Below are positions 16,910 to 25,569 of a stretch of 64,000 nucleotides of DNA, one piece after another. The translations under genes and the position numbers were made by a program. Each line of letters starts with the position of its first letter. Position 1 is the stretch's first letter. Source of the stretch: Paenibacillus dendritiformis (GTDB lineage Bacteria > Bacillota > Bacilli > Paenibacillales > Paenibacillaceae). Below the pieces are notes generated by a model. The model was not told where the DNA came from. It saw only the letters and a program-made list of their open reading frames with translations, and ran no database searches. Location: positions 1 to 64,000 of the forward strand of contig NZ_LDIG01000247.1 in NCBI RefSeq assembly GCF_015845845.1, written 5' to 3'.

Positions 16910-17914
16910 ATGAAGTTTATCGACAATCAAGGCATCACCGACCCTCGCGTCAACCTGGCGATCGAGGAATTTGTTCTGAAGCATTTGCCGCTGGAAGAAG
17001 ACAGCTATTTGTTATTCTATATCAACGAGCCTTCCATCATTATCGGGAAAAATCAAAATACGATCGAAGAAATCAACAACGATTACGTCAAAGCGAACAA
17101 CATCCACGTTGTGCGCCGCCTGTCGGGCGGAGGCGCCGTGTATCACGATACAGGCAATTTGAATTTCAGCTTCATCACGAAGGATGACGGGCAATCATTT
17201 CACAATTTCCGCAAATTTACGCAGCCGGTCATCGATACGCTCCGCTCCCTCGGCGTCAATGCCGACTTGACCGGACGCAATGACATCCAGGTCGGAGAGC
17301 AGAAAATATCCGGCAATGCCCAATTCTCCACGCGCGGGCGCATGTTCAGCCACGGCACGCTGCTGTTCAAGTCCGAGATGGAGCATGTCGCATCGGCGCT
17401 CAAGGTCAAGCCGATCAAAATCGAATCCAAAGGAACGAAATCGATTCGTTCCCGCGTCGCCAACATTTCCGAGTTTCTCGCCGAGCCGATGAGCATCGGG
17501 GAGTTCAAGAACGCGATCCTGCGCCATATTTTCGGGATGGAACCGGATCAGGTGCCGCAGTACAAGCTGACGGAGCAGGATTGGGAGACGATTCACCGCA
17601 TCTCGCGGGAACGTTATCAGAACTGGGATTGGAATTATGGCTCATCGCCGAAGTTCAATGTGGAGCACTCGAAGAAGTTCCCGGCCGGAATCGTCGACGT
17701 GCGCATGGATGTCGAGGACGGATTGATTCAGCGCATGAAAATATACGGCGACTTCTTCGGAGTCGGCGAAGTCAGCGATATCGAGGCGCGCTTGCAGGGC
17801 GTCCGCTATGAAGAGCAGGCGATTCGCGAAGCGCTTGCCGGCATGGATATCAACCACTATCTCGGCAATATCAGCGCGGAAGACTTCATCGGACTCGTCA
17901 TGCTGAACGAATAG
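16910..17914 (+). CDS. lplJ: Lipoate-protein ligase
   Basis: Activates free lipoate with ATP and attaches it to carrier proteins (glycine-cleavage H protein or E2 subunits). The 334-residue length matches the two-domain LplA/LplJ type. Conserved blocks are the arginine-rich lipoate pocket HVVRRLSGGGAVYHDTGNLN, the catalytic lysine region DIQVGEQKISGNAQ, and GTLLFKSEMEHVASAL with the accessory C-terminal domain. AGGAGG lies 9 bases before the ATG. A terminator follows at 17920. Confidence 0.93.
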   Translation: MKFIDNQGITDPRVNLAIEEFVLKHLPLEEDSYLLFYINEPSIIIGKNQNTIEEINNDYVKANNIHVVRRLSGGGAVYHDTGNLNFSFITKDDGQSFHNFRKFTQPVIDTLRSLGVNADLTGRNDIQVGEQKISGNAQFSTRGRMFSHGTLLFKSEMEHVASALKVKPIKIESKGTKSIRSRVANISEFLAEPMSIGEFKNAILRHIFGMEPDQVPQYKLTEQDWETIHRISRERYQNWDWNYGSSPKFNVEHSKKFPAGIVDVRMDVEDGLIQRMKIYGDFFGVGEVSDIEARLQGVRYEEQAIREALAGMDINHYLGNISAEDFIGLVMLNE

Positions 17915-17919
17915 ATCGC

Positions 17920-17962
17920 ACAGGCCCGGACTGTCTTGAACGACAAGATAGCCCGGGCCTGT
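17920..17962 (+). terminator. Terminator after lplJ
   Basis: ACAGGCCCGG pairs with CCGGGCCTGT over a 23-base loop that contains a smaller inner hairpin. The tail is CTATGTTTT. Confidence 0.65.
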
Positions 17963-18004
17963 CTATGTTTTGAGCCCGCGCATCGGCGCCAGGCCGTCAT
18001 TCAA

Positions 18005-18865
18005 TCAGTATAATTTGTCCTGCACGGCCCGAGCCGTCTGATGGAGAGCGCGGTGCGCCCTCTCCTTCGCCTGCAGCCCCGCGGCGGCGGACAACATGTC
18101 AAGCACGTGAATTTGCGCGATTTTGGAGGAAAACGCCCCGCCCTGAAGCGGCGTCTCCTTCGCGTGGATCAGCAGAATCGAATCCGCGTATTTCGTGAGC
18201 GGCGATTTGGCGTGACTCGTGAGGCAGATGAAAAAAACGTTGTTCTCCTTCGCCAGGCGCACGGCATCGACCAGATCCTTCGTGCTGCCCGAGGTGGAGA
18301 TGCCGAACACGACATCTTGCTCGGTCATCAGCGACGCGTTCATCGCCATCACATGAGGATCCGATATCGCCTCTCCCGCGAAGCCCAGCCGCATGAAGCG
18401 GTACTGCGCATCCATCGCGGTCATGGCGGATGAGCCGACGCCGAAGAAAAAGATCCGGTTGGAACGGATGATGGCTTCCACCGCTGCTTGCAGGTCCTTC
18501 ATATTCAACAGGGACAGCGTTTGCTCCAGCGAAGCGACGTTCTCCAGCGTCATCTTCTGCGCCACGGCCGCCAGATCGTCCTCCTCGTCGATCTCGCTCT
18601 CTTCATGCTTGAGCGGCGTTACCAGATCTTTGGCCAGGGACAGCTTGAACTCCTGGTAGCTGGTATAGCCCAGATTGCGGCAAAACCGCAGCACCGACGT
18701 CTCGCCGGCATCCGACTTCTCGGCCAGATCCGTCACCGTCGCGTACAGGACCTCGTCCGGGCTTCTCAGCACGTAGTCCGCGATTTTCTTCTCCGTTTTC
18801 GTTAATGAAGGATATAAGCTCCGTATCAGGAGAAGCGTGTTCGTATGCTCGCCAGTGGTCATCAT
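18005..18865 (-). CDS. MurR/RpiR-family transcription regulator with SIS domain
   Basis: The 286-residue protein starts with an RpiR-type helix-turn-helix (SLTKTEKKIADYVLRSPDEV, then TDLAEKSDAGETSVLRFCR). A C-terminal SIS sugar-phosphate-binding domain follows (RIFFFGVGSSAMTAMDAQYR, DVVFGISTSGSTKDLVDAV). The start at 18865 is chosen because GGAAGTG lies 5 bases upstream; the frame extends to 19009 without another site. Regulators of this kind respond to phosphosugars. No sugar pathway genes are adjacent, so the target is unknown. Confidence 0.9.
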   Translation of the reverse strand: MMTTGEHTNTLLLIRSLYPSLTKTEKKIADYVLRSPDEVLYATVTDLAEKSDAGETSVLRFCRNLGYTSYQEFKLSLAKDLVTPLKHEESEIDEEDDLAAVAQKMTLENVASLEQTLSLLNMKDLQAAVEAIIRSNRIFFFGVGSSAMTAMDAQYRFMRLGFAGEAISDPHVMAMNASLMTEQDVVFGISTSGSTKDLVDAVRLAKENNVFFICLTSHAKSPLTKYADSILLIHAKETPLQGGAFSSKIAQIHVLDMLSAAAGLQAKERAHRALHQTARAVQDKLY

Positions 18866-19069
18866 GGATTCACTTCCATTCCTCGTTCTCCCCTCATTAT
18901 ACCGAACCGGAAAATAAGCCGTCCACACCGATTCCCCGCAAGGTTCGTCTCCTTCCCGCCCCGCCATGCAGGGAACCGGATCGAAGCCAATGCGCTTCGT
19001 TCTTGCCAACTTGCCGCGCCTGCTGTAAAATTTGAAAATTCATGTGCACATCAAAGGAGCGTCGCTTCG

Positions 19070-19984
19070 GTGAAACATCGAAAATTCGCATCGGATTTAT
19101 GCTTGTTGTTTGTCGCTTTCGTATGGGGAAGCACCTTCCTCGTGGTTCAGCATGCCGTATTCGTCCTGCCCCCGCTGGCCTTCAACGCCGTAAGATTCGC
19201 CGGGGCCGCGCTCCTGTTCGGCCTCGTCGCGCTGCTGGGCAGAAGGCGGCGCCGGAGCAACAGCCGCTCAGGCACGCGGGCGCTGCTTCTGCACGGCGCG
19301 CTGCTGGGCGTGTTCCTGTTCGGGGGCTACGCCTTCCAGACCATCGGCCTCGTATACACGACGACGACCAATGCCGGCTTCATTACCGGGCTGTCGGTTG
19401 TGCTCGTGCCCTTTATCAGCCTGTGGCTGGCCAAGCAGCGCCTGCAGCCCCCTACCTGGATCGCAGCCGCTCTGGCGCTGGCCGGGCTCTATTTTCTCGC
19501 CTTCAATGGCGGTGCGGTTCACTTGAATGAGGGAGACGGCTACGTGCTCCTGTGCTCGTTCTGCTTCGCCCTCCATATCGCCTTCACCGGGAAATATGCG
19601 GCCATCCATAATACCGTTCCGCTCGTCACGGTGCAGTTCGCGGTCGTCGCGCTGGCCGCCGCCGGCAGCTCCTTCCTGTTCGAGCCGCAGCTTACGGGAG
19701 CGGCGCTGCGGGAAGCGCTGGCGGAGCCGAAGGTCATCGTCGCCCTGCTGATCTCCATCTGCATCTCCACCGCCTTCGCGTACTGGGCGCAGACGTGGTG
19801 CCAGCAATACACCTCGGCCAGCAGAGTCGCCGTCATCTTCGCGATGGAGCCGGTTTTCGCGGCTATTACGGGCGTTACCTTCGCCGGAGAGACGCTCGGC
19901 CTGTGGGCGGTGATAGGCTGCCTGCTGATTTTGGCGGGAATGCTCGTCGCCGAATTGAAATGGGGGCGGCATGCGGTACAATAG
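19070..19984 (+). CDS. EamA-family (DMT) drug/metabolite exporter
   Basis: The 304-residue protein has ten membrane segments arranged as two EamA repeats. The first begins SDLCLLFVAFVWGSTFLVVQ and the second DGYVLLCSFCFALHIAFTGK. The second-repeat motif AVIFAMEPVFAAITGVTFAG is characteristic. The start is the GTG at 19070, with AAAGGAG about 10 bases ahead; the frame is open to 18845 but has no better site. The substrate is unknown. It is divergent from the RpiR regulator with about 200 bases between starts, so regulation by it is possible but unproven. Confidence 0.88.
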   Translation: MKHRKFASDLCLLFVAFVWGSTFLVVQHAVFVLPPLAFNAVRFAGAALLFGLVALLGRRRRRSNSRSGTRALLLHGALLGVFLFGGYAFQTIGLVYTTTTNAGFITGLSVVLVPFISLWLAKQRLQPPTWIAAALALAGLYFLAFNGGAVHLNEGDGYVLLCSFCFALHIAFTGKYAAIHNTVPLVTVQFAVVALAAAGSSFLFEPQLTGAALREALAEPKVIVALLISICISTAFAYWAQTWCQQYTSASRVAVIFAMEPVFAAITGVTFAGETLGLWAVIGCLLILAGMLVAELKWGRHAVQ

Positions 19985-20078
19985 AGGGAGAGATTCTTGC
20001 AGCAATTGACTATCATCGGAGCGCCGGTCTGACATCGAGAGAATGCCGGGCGGCTCGGAAAAAGGAGAGACATCGACA

Positions 20079-20879
20079 TTGTACAAGCTTATTGCCATTG
20101 ATATCGACGATACCCTCATTACGGACGACAAGGAGATTACGCCCGGCACGAAGCGCGCGCTGGAGCGGGCTGTCGCCGCAGGCGCTGCGGTCACGCTCGC
20201 CACGGGCCGCATGTATGCGTCCGCCCGCAACCTGGCCATGCAGACCGGATTGAACGTTCCGCTGATCACCTACCAGGGCTCCCTCGTGAAAAACGTGATG
20301 GACGGCCATATTTTGTACGAGCGGGCGGTGCCGAAGGAAGCGGCGATGCGCCTGCTCCGCTACTGCGACGAACGCGGCCTTCATCTTCAGCTCTATATCG
20401 ACGATCATCTGTACGCCCGCCAGGAAAACGACAAGCTGATCGCTTATGCGCAGCTATCCGATATTCCATATACGATCGAACCGGATTTCGATCGGCTGCT
20501 CGCTTCCCCTTCCACTAAAATGCTCATCATCGACGAGCCGGCGACGCTGGACGCGGCCGCCGCCGAATTGAAAGAGCTGCTTGGGCCGGATGTCCATATT
20601 ACGAAGTCCAAGCCTCACTTCCTGGAAATAACCCACCGGGAAGGAACCAAGGGCAGCGCCCTGCGCCATTTGGCGCAGCATGTCGGCTGCAGCCTGGAGG
20701 AGACGATAGCCATCGGCGATTCGTGGAACGATCATGACATGATCGAGACGGCCGGGCTCGGCGTCGCCATGGGCAATGCCGTCGACTCGCTCAAGGCCGT
20801 GGCCGATTACGTGACGCGCACCAACAACGAGGAAGGCGTGCGGCATGTCATCGAGAAATTCGTCCTGAACCAGGCATAA
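20079..20879 (+). CDS. Cof-type HAD-superfamily hydrolase
   Basis: This is a phosphatase of the Cof/YidA branch (class IIB cap) with 266 residues. Motif I is LIAIDIDDTLITDD. Motif II threonine lies in VTLATGRMYASARNLA, the lysine in KSKPHFLEITHREGTKGSAL, and motif IV in AIGDSWNDHDMIETAGLGVA followed by MGNA. The likely start is the TTG at 20079 with AAAGGAGAG upstream; the ATG at 20043 gives 12 more residues but lacks a spaced site. Substrates of such enzymes are usually sugar phosphates or flavin-type phosphates and cannot be specified. A strong terminator follows. Confidence 0.88.
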   Translation: MYKLIAIDIDDTLITDDKEITPGTKRALERAVAAGAAVTLATGRMYASARNLAMQTGLNVPLITYQGSLVKNVMDGHILYERAVPKEAAMRLLRYCDERGLHLQLYIDDHLYARQENDKLIAYAQLSDIPYTIEPDFDRLLASPSTKMLIIDEPATLDAAAAELKELLGPDVHITKSKPHFLEITHREGTKGSALRHLAQHVGCSLEETIAIGDSWNDHDMIETAGLGVAMGNAVDSLKAVADYVTRTNNEEGVRHVIEKFVLNQA

Positions 20880-20891
20880 AGCCTGCCTTCC

Positions 20892-20922
20892 GCCGCCGGG
20901 CCCGTTCCCGGCGGCTTTTTTT
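20892..20922 (+). terminator. Terminator after the Cof hydrolase gene
   Basis: GCCGCCGGG pairs with CCCGGCGGC across a 6-base loop, followed by a T7 tract. Confidence 0.9.
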
Positions 20923-20925
20923 GTT

Positions 20926-21816
20926 TTATTGCAGCGGAATGACCATCCCCGTGCGGGCCAGCGTTACCGAGGCCGGCAACTGGGGATAATTCTCCCGAAG
21001 GTCGACGCCGTGAGACAAATGAGTGAACACCGTCTTGCGCGGCTTCACCTCGCGAAGAATCTCCACCGCTTCCCGCATATCATAAACCGAGCGGGTCTCG
21101 TAAGGGGCCTCCTCATGAACGAAATTCGTCCCGAGAATCAGCAGATCCAGCCCCCGGAACCAGGCCAGTTCCTCCTCGCCTAGCCCGATCGCATCCGAGG
21201 CATAAAGCCAGCTCCGAACTTCCGGCTTGTTCTCCCTTGCGGGCCTTCCGCTTGTCCATGGATCGAAGCGATAGGCATACGAATAGCCATTCTTGCCGTG
21301 ATTGACGCGAATGGGATGAATGCTCCAATCTTTCCAGCGCCACGGCCCTTCGATATATTGAAACTCTATATAGCGTTCCAGCCACGGATACATCGTCCGG
21401 ATCGTCTCTCCGACCTCGGCAGGCATCGTCGCGCGCCCTTGCCGCTTCAACCAGCGGCAGGCATCCGCATAGGCCGTCAAGCCTGCGATATGATCCTGAT
21501 GCGCATGCGTAATCAAAATATCATCCAGCCAGAACAGCCCCGCTCTCTCCATCTGCCCCGTCCAGTCGGGCCCGCAATCGACGAGCAGCCGTTCCTCGCC
21601 CCGTTCGAGAAGCACGGACGAACGGTAGCGCCGGTTCACGCCTTCCTTCCTCGCCTCCTCGCATACCGGACAAGCGCAATATACGCGCGGCACGCCCATC
21701 GAGTCGCCGGTTCCCCAGAACGCGACGGTCCAGTGTGTGCCGGATCTGTCGGAACTTGCGCCGGAACCCTCTTCGCCATGGAATAGTCCTGGAAGCCGCA
21801 TCGATTGGTCTGTCAT
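20926..21816 (-). CDS. Metallo-beta-lactamase-fold hydrolase, PhnP-like
   Basis: This 296-residue metal-dependent hydrolase has the PhnP/lipoyl-ligase-associated start HWTVAFWGTGDSMGVPRVYC, with a CACPVCEEAR cysteine pair. The metal-binding core is DILITHAHQDHIAGL, and the second half holds ASDAIGLGEEEL and TVFTHLSHGVDL. PhnP cleaves cyclic phosphodiesters of ribose; that activity here is inference from fold and motif. The neighbouring glycerophosphodiester phosphodiesterase is divergent. The start at 21816 is set by GAGGAGG 7 bases upstream; the longer frame to 21876 lacks one. Confidence 0.85.
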   Translation of the reverse strand: MTDQSMRLPGLFHGEEGSGASSDRSGTHWTVAFWGTGDSMGVPRVYCACPVCEEARKEGVNRRYRSSVLLERGEERLLVDCGPDWTGQMERAGLFWLDDILITHAHQDHIAGLTAYADACRWLKRQGRATMPAEVGETIRTMYPWLERYIEFQYIEGPWRWKDWSIHPIRVNHGKNGYSYAYRFDPWTSGRPARENKPEVRSWLYASDAIGLGEEELAWFRGLDLLILGTNFVHEEAPYETRSVYDMREAVEILREVKPRKTVFTHLSHGVDLRENYPQLPASVTLARTGMVIPLQ

Positions 21817-22049
21817 CTCTATTCCTCCTCTAGAACAGGCGATGCCTTTACAATATTCATATGGTTTTGTCAGCAATTCTCCATTGTTCTCCTGTTATGC
21901 TTCCAGTATAATCGGTTTCAAATCGATATGCATGGCACACAAGCGGCAGCCTGCAGATTTCCTTGCCGACGAATACACCGCCGACAGCTGGCCGCCTCGT
22001 TAACTCAAGGATGCTGTTACATATCGTCAACATCGAAGGAGGCCTACTC

Positions 22050-22790
22050 ATGACTGTTCCCTTACAAACGAGCCCCGTGGAAATCGTCGCCCATCGCGGC
22101 TACGCCGCCCTTTTTCCCGAAAATACGATGATCGCGTTCCGGCGGGCGCTTGACATGGGCGCGGATGCGCTGGAGATCGACGTGCACCATTCGGCTGAGG
22201 GGATCCCGGTCGTCATTCATGACGACACGCTGGACCGGACGACAGATCGCTCGGGACCTGTCCGGAGCAAGACCGTGGCGGAGCTGCAGCAGGCGGACGC
22301 CGGCATCAAATTCCATCCGGATTACGCCGGAAGCGGCATCCCTCTCCTCGAAGAGGTGCTGGCGCTTCTGTCTGAGGGCCAAGCCGGCCTGCAGTTGGAA
22401 TTGAAGGAGCGCATCAACGAGCAGGAAGCGGCAGGGCTGCTGCATTTGCTGGATACCTATAAATTAACGGAACGGACCATGATTATTTCATTCCACGTGG
22501 ATAATTTGCGCTTGATTCGAAGCCTGCATCCCGATATCGAGGTAGGCTGGCTCTCCGATAAATTGGTCGATCTCGACCTGTTGACCGGACTCGGCCATGC
22601 GGCGCTGCTGCTGTATTATCACGCCGTCCTGAAACATCCTGACATCGTCGCCATCGCGCGGGAGAAAGGCTTCAGCCTCGCTGCGTGGACGATCCGCGAC
22701 GAAGACGATGCCCGCAAGCTGTACGATCTGGGCGTGCGCCGCATCACGACCGACATTCCATTGAAAGGCGTCTTGCCCGCCTCGGAATAA
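22050..22790 (+). CDS. Glycerophosphodiester phosphodiesterase
   Basis: Hydrolyses glycerophosphodiesters to glycerol 3-phosphate and an alcohol. The 246 residues form a GDPD-type TIM barrel: VEIVAHRGYAALFPENTMIA has the catalytic His and Arg plus the EN pair. ALEIDVHHSAEGIPVVIHDD holds the metal-binding Glu/Asp and the second His, and LDRTTDRSGPV follows. The end FSLAAWTIRDEDDARKLYDL then GVRRITTDIP is typical. AAGGAGG lies 7 bases before the ATG. No signal peptide is seen, so it is probably cytoplasmic (UgpQ-like). Confidence 0.92.
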   Translation: MTVPLQTSPVEIVAHRGYAALFPENTMIAFRRALDMGADALEIDVHHSAEGIPVVIHDDTLDRTTDRSGPVRSKTVAELQQADAGIKFHPDYAGSGIPLLEEVLALLSEGQAGLQLELKERINEQEAAGLLHLLDTYKLTERTMIISFHVDNLRLIRSLHPDIEVGWLSDKLVDLDLLTGLGHAALLLYYHAVLKHPDIVAIAREKGFSLAAWTIRDEDDARKLYDLGVRRITTDIPLKGVLPASE

Positions 22791-23266
22791 TCCGGGAGCG
22801 TGAGGTGAGCTTTTCTTGGTGGACCAACGCTTATCGTATCCCCCTTGGAGTAAAATCTGTCGCCTCGCTCAAGACACGATGCGCCGTCGTCTGGGCGGGG
22901 CTTTTTGCCTCTAGCTTTAACAACAATCCGCTCTGTGCTTGGACCATATTCCCCTCTTCTCTTCCTTATGAGCAATTTCCCTTCTCTTCCTTATGAGCAA
23001 TCTCCCATCCGCTCAGAACGAGCACATTTCTGAACGCAGGGGAGAGTTCGCATAGGGAACAGCACATGGCAATGCACTCCTTATGGCATGCCCCCTGGCA
23101 CGATGCGACAAAAATTGCGATACGCTCAGGCATATTGCGTTAATTGATTCCGCCGCCTCTCATTCCAACGAACAGCCAGCCATGCCCGGAATGGCAGCGC
23201 ATCGTTCCCATTCCGCTTCATCGCATTTGGATGCGACCAAACATCCCGCCGTTCAAAATCATAGCA
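22791..23266. other. Gene-free spacer before the CRISPR array
   Basis: No gene is supported. It contains a tandem duplication of a 25-bp unit at 22956-23005 (CTTCTCTTCCTTATGAGCAA core). It also has two fragments resembling the 3' part of the CRISPR repeat, GGATGCGAC ending at 23237 and ACGATGCGAC ending at 23106, which may be decayed terminal repeats. Confidence 0.5.
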
Positions 23267-24829
23267 ATTTAAATTCACGAATCCGCGTAGGATGCGACGA
23301 GCAGATGAGTTTTGAACTGCCGGAGCTGGACAGATTTCAATCCACGCATCCGCGTAGGATGCGACCCGATATCTCCAGTTACCATCGTGGATCCGCTTCA
23401 GATTTCAATCCACGCATCCGCGTAGGATGCGACACAATCTGGTTTGAGCTTCCGCACGATCGCCGTGATTTCAATCCACGCATCCGCGTAGGATGCGACG
23501 CTCGATTCATCGCGGCGGTCATCGGAGAAGACGATTTCAATCCACGCATCCGCGTAGGATGCGACATGTGGGGCACATTAGACAACTGCATGACAAGCGA
23601 TTTCAATCCACGCATCCGCGTAGGATGCGACTTGCGCTGTCCTGCAATACTAAACGCTTGACACGGATTTCAATCCACGCATCCGCGTAGGATGCGACCT
23701 GGCTCAATCGAGAGTCATCCAGGAGCTTGAAGAATTTCAATCCACGCATCCGCGTAGGATGCGACGACAATCTCGGATTTTTCGAGCATGGGGTATTCAT
23801 TTCAATCCACGCATCCGCGTAGGATGCGACCTTCAACTTCCCACATGTCGATGCATTCCGAGCGATTTCAATCCACGCATCCGCGTAGGATGCGACTTCG
23901 ACCGGCCTTGGGGGTCGCACTGCACCGCAATATTTCAATCCACGCATCCGCGTAGGATGCGACTCCGATCCGCCTTCGCCGTCTTTCGCGGATTGGCCAT
24001 TTCAATCCACGCATCCGCGTAGGATGCGACGGCGTCTCGATACGCAAGGATCGGCACGGGAACACATTTCAATCCACGCATCCGCGTAGGATGCGACAAT
24101 ATGGTATCCCGGCCATCGGCGGCCAAGCGCTCGATTTCAATCCACGCATCCGCGTAGGATGCGACTGACGATCCGTCCTCGCAAAACAACGAGGGAACAT
24201 TTCAATCCACGCATCCGCGTAGGATGCGACGTGATCTCACGCAAGCGGACGCAGCCGCTGAGCTATTTCAATCCACGCATCCGCGTAGGATGCGACGCGA
24301 AAGCCTGGAGCGACTGGATTCATTCAAGGGATTTCAATCCACGCATCCGCGTAGGATGCGACTCTCTCCAATGCCGTGGTGTCTTGTCGCGGCGTGTATT
24401 TCAATCCACGCATCCGCGTAGGATGCGACACAACTTGGCGACGATGGACGCCTCGACGGAATTGATTTCAATCCACGCATCCGCGTAGGATGCGACCAGC
24501 CTTCGCGGATCGAACGTTGTCCGTATTGTCACATTTCAATCCACGCATCCGCGTAGGATGCGACTTAGAGCCGAGCTGCGGTTCCGGCGTCTTTCTCATT
24601 TCAATCCACGCATCCGCGTAGGATGCGACTCGCGCCAATCGCAGCTAGTGTCGGCGTCTCCATCATTTCAATCCACGCATCCGCGTAGGATGCGACAGGA
24701 CTTGACGCTACCTCCCGGCTTGCAGATCGTAATTTCAATCCACGCATCCGCGTAGGATGCGACTTAACGTGTCAAGTGTTTTCTTCATCTTCTTTCGATT
24801 TCAATCCACGCATCCGCGTAGGATGCGAC
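23267..24829 (-). CRISPR. CRISPR array, type I-C-like repeat, 24 repeats / 23 spacers
   Basis: Twenty-three identical 32-bp repeats lie between 23334 and 24829, plus one degenerate copy with three mismatches at 23267-23298. They are separated by 23 unique spacers of 33-36 bp. On the minus strand the repeat begins GTCGCATCCTACGCGGATGC and ends GTGGATTGAAAT. This is the type I-C pattern (GTCGC start, 7-bp stem CGCATCC/GGATGCG, GAAAT end). The degenerate repeat marks the trailer at the left and an AT-rich leader borders the right end, so transcription runs leftward on the minus strand. No spacer obviously matches other sequence in this window by eye. No cas gene is in the window. Confidence 0.98.
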
Positions 24830-25009
24830 AGCGAAAAATAACATGAAACATAATAAAATAATCAGTTTATTACCATTATTTTAAATGAAATGATATATTT
24901 AACAAGAAACAATCTCGAAACAACTAACTTTTAATAACTAAACTGGATAAGTTTTCAATAAATTTGGTGCGAATCCCCCAGGGATTTTATGTGCACTTCA
25001 CATTCGCAC
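24830..25009 (-). promoter_or_regulatory. CRISPR leader
   Basis: The 130 bases next to the newest repeat are strongly AT-rich (for example ATAAAATAATCAGTTTATTA), unlike the flanks. Beyond them, GTGCGAAT (24967-24974) and ATTCGCAC (25002-25009) form a perfect 8-bp inverted repeat around GTGCAC...TCCC. A similar element follows cas2 in many type I-C loci as I remember them. The array therefore keeps a plausible leader. Confidence 0.75.
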
Positions 25010-25569
25010 TTGCCACGGAATGAGATTTTTGGGCATCTCCCGGAATAAATATGATTTTGTCAATTGCATCTTTGTCTTGATCCTGAGTATATCATACTAC
25101 AGGTGTTGGGCTAAATCCTTTACAGACGGCATCAAGCAAAAACCAATTCAAGGAGCGCTTCCACCTATCTATTCACGGGTTTCCGGATACCGTCTGTCCC
25201 GATGAATTTCTACCTATCGGCAAAACGACCGGGGCGACTTTCGTTTCTGGAGGAAGTGGACGGGGGCCTGAACGTATAAGTTTTGTTCGCGAACAGCGGA
25301 TGCGGCAACGTCCGGACATCATCAACTGCTTTTCTGAGCCGAAGGGAGAATGCTCATAAGGCACCAGCAAGGTATATCTCCACCAACGCGCAACGACACA
25401 GGCACTTTCGTACCCGCATCGATACGACATAAGCAATAAGCACCTGCAGCCTCACCTTACTACCTGAAACACGATTCTCCCCACCCGTGACCCTCCCCCT
25501 CCGATGGTAAAAGAAAATGCGCAAGCATCACCGCCATGCGCAATTCATCCCCGTTCGCTTAACCGGGCG
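25010..25569. other. Region beyond the leader; no recognisable gene
   Basis: In a complete type I-C locus cas2 and cas1 would lie here on the minus strand. I read all frames and see no Cas1/Cas2 motif. Short open frames (25020-25205 plus, 25173-25436 minus) show no family resemblance, and start sites are poor. The region may be the scar of a deleted cas operon or simple spacer. Confidence 0.5.

Noticed and set aside
23083-24755. Several small open frames made of repeated SIHASA / FNPRIRVGCD-like units
   Set aside because: They are translations of the CRISPR repeats, not proteins.
25020-25436. Possible cas2 remnant right of the CRISPR leader
   Set aside because: Read in all frames; none shows the ferredoxin-like start or conserved residues of Cas2.
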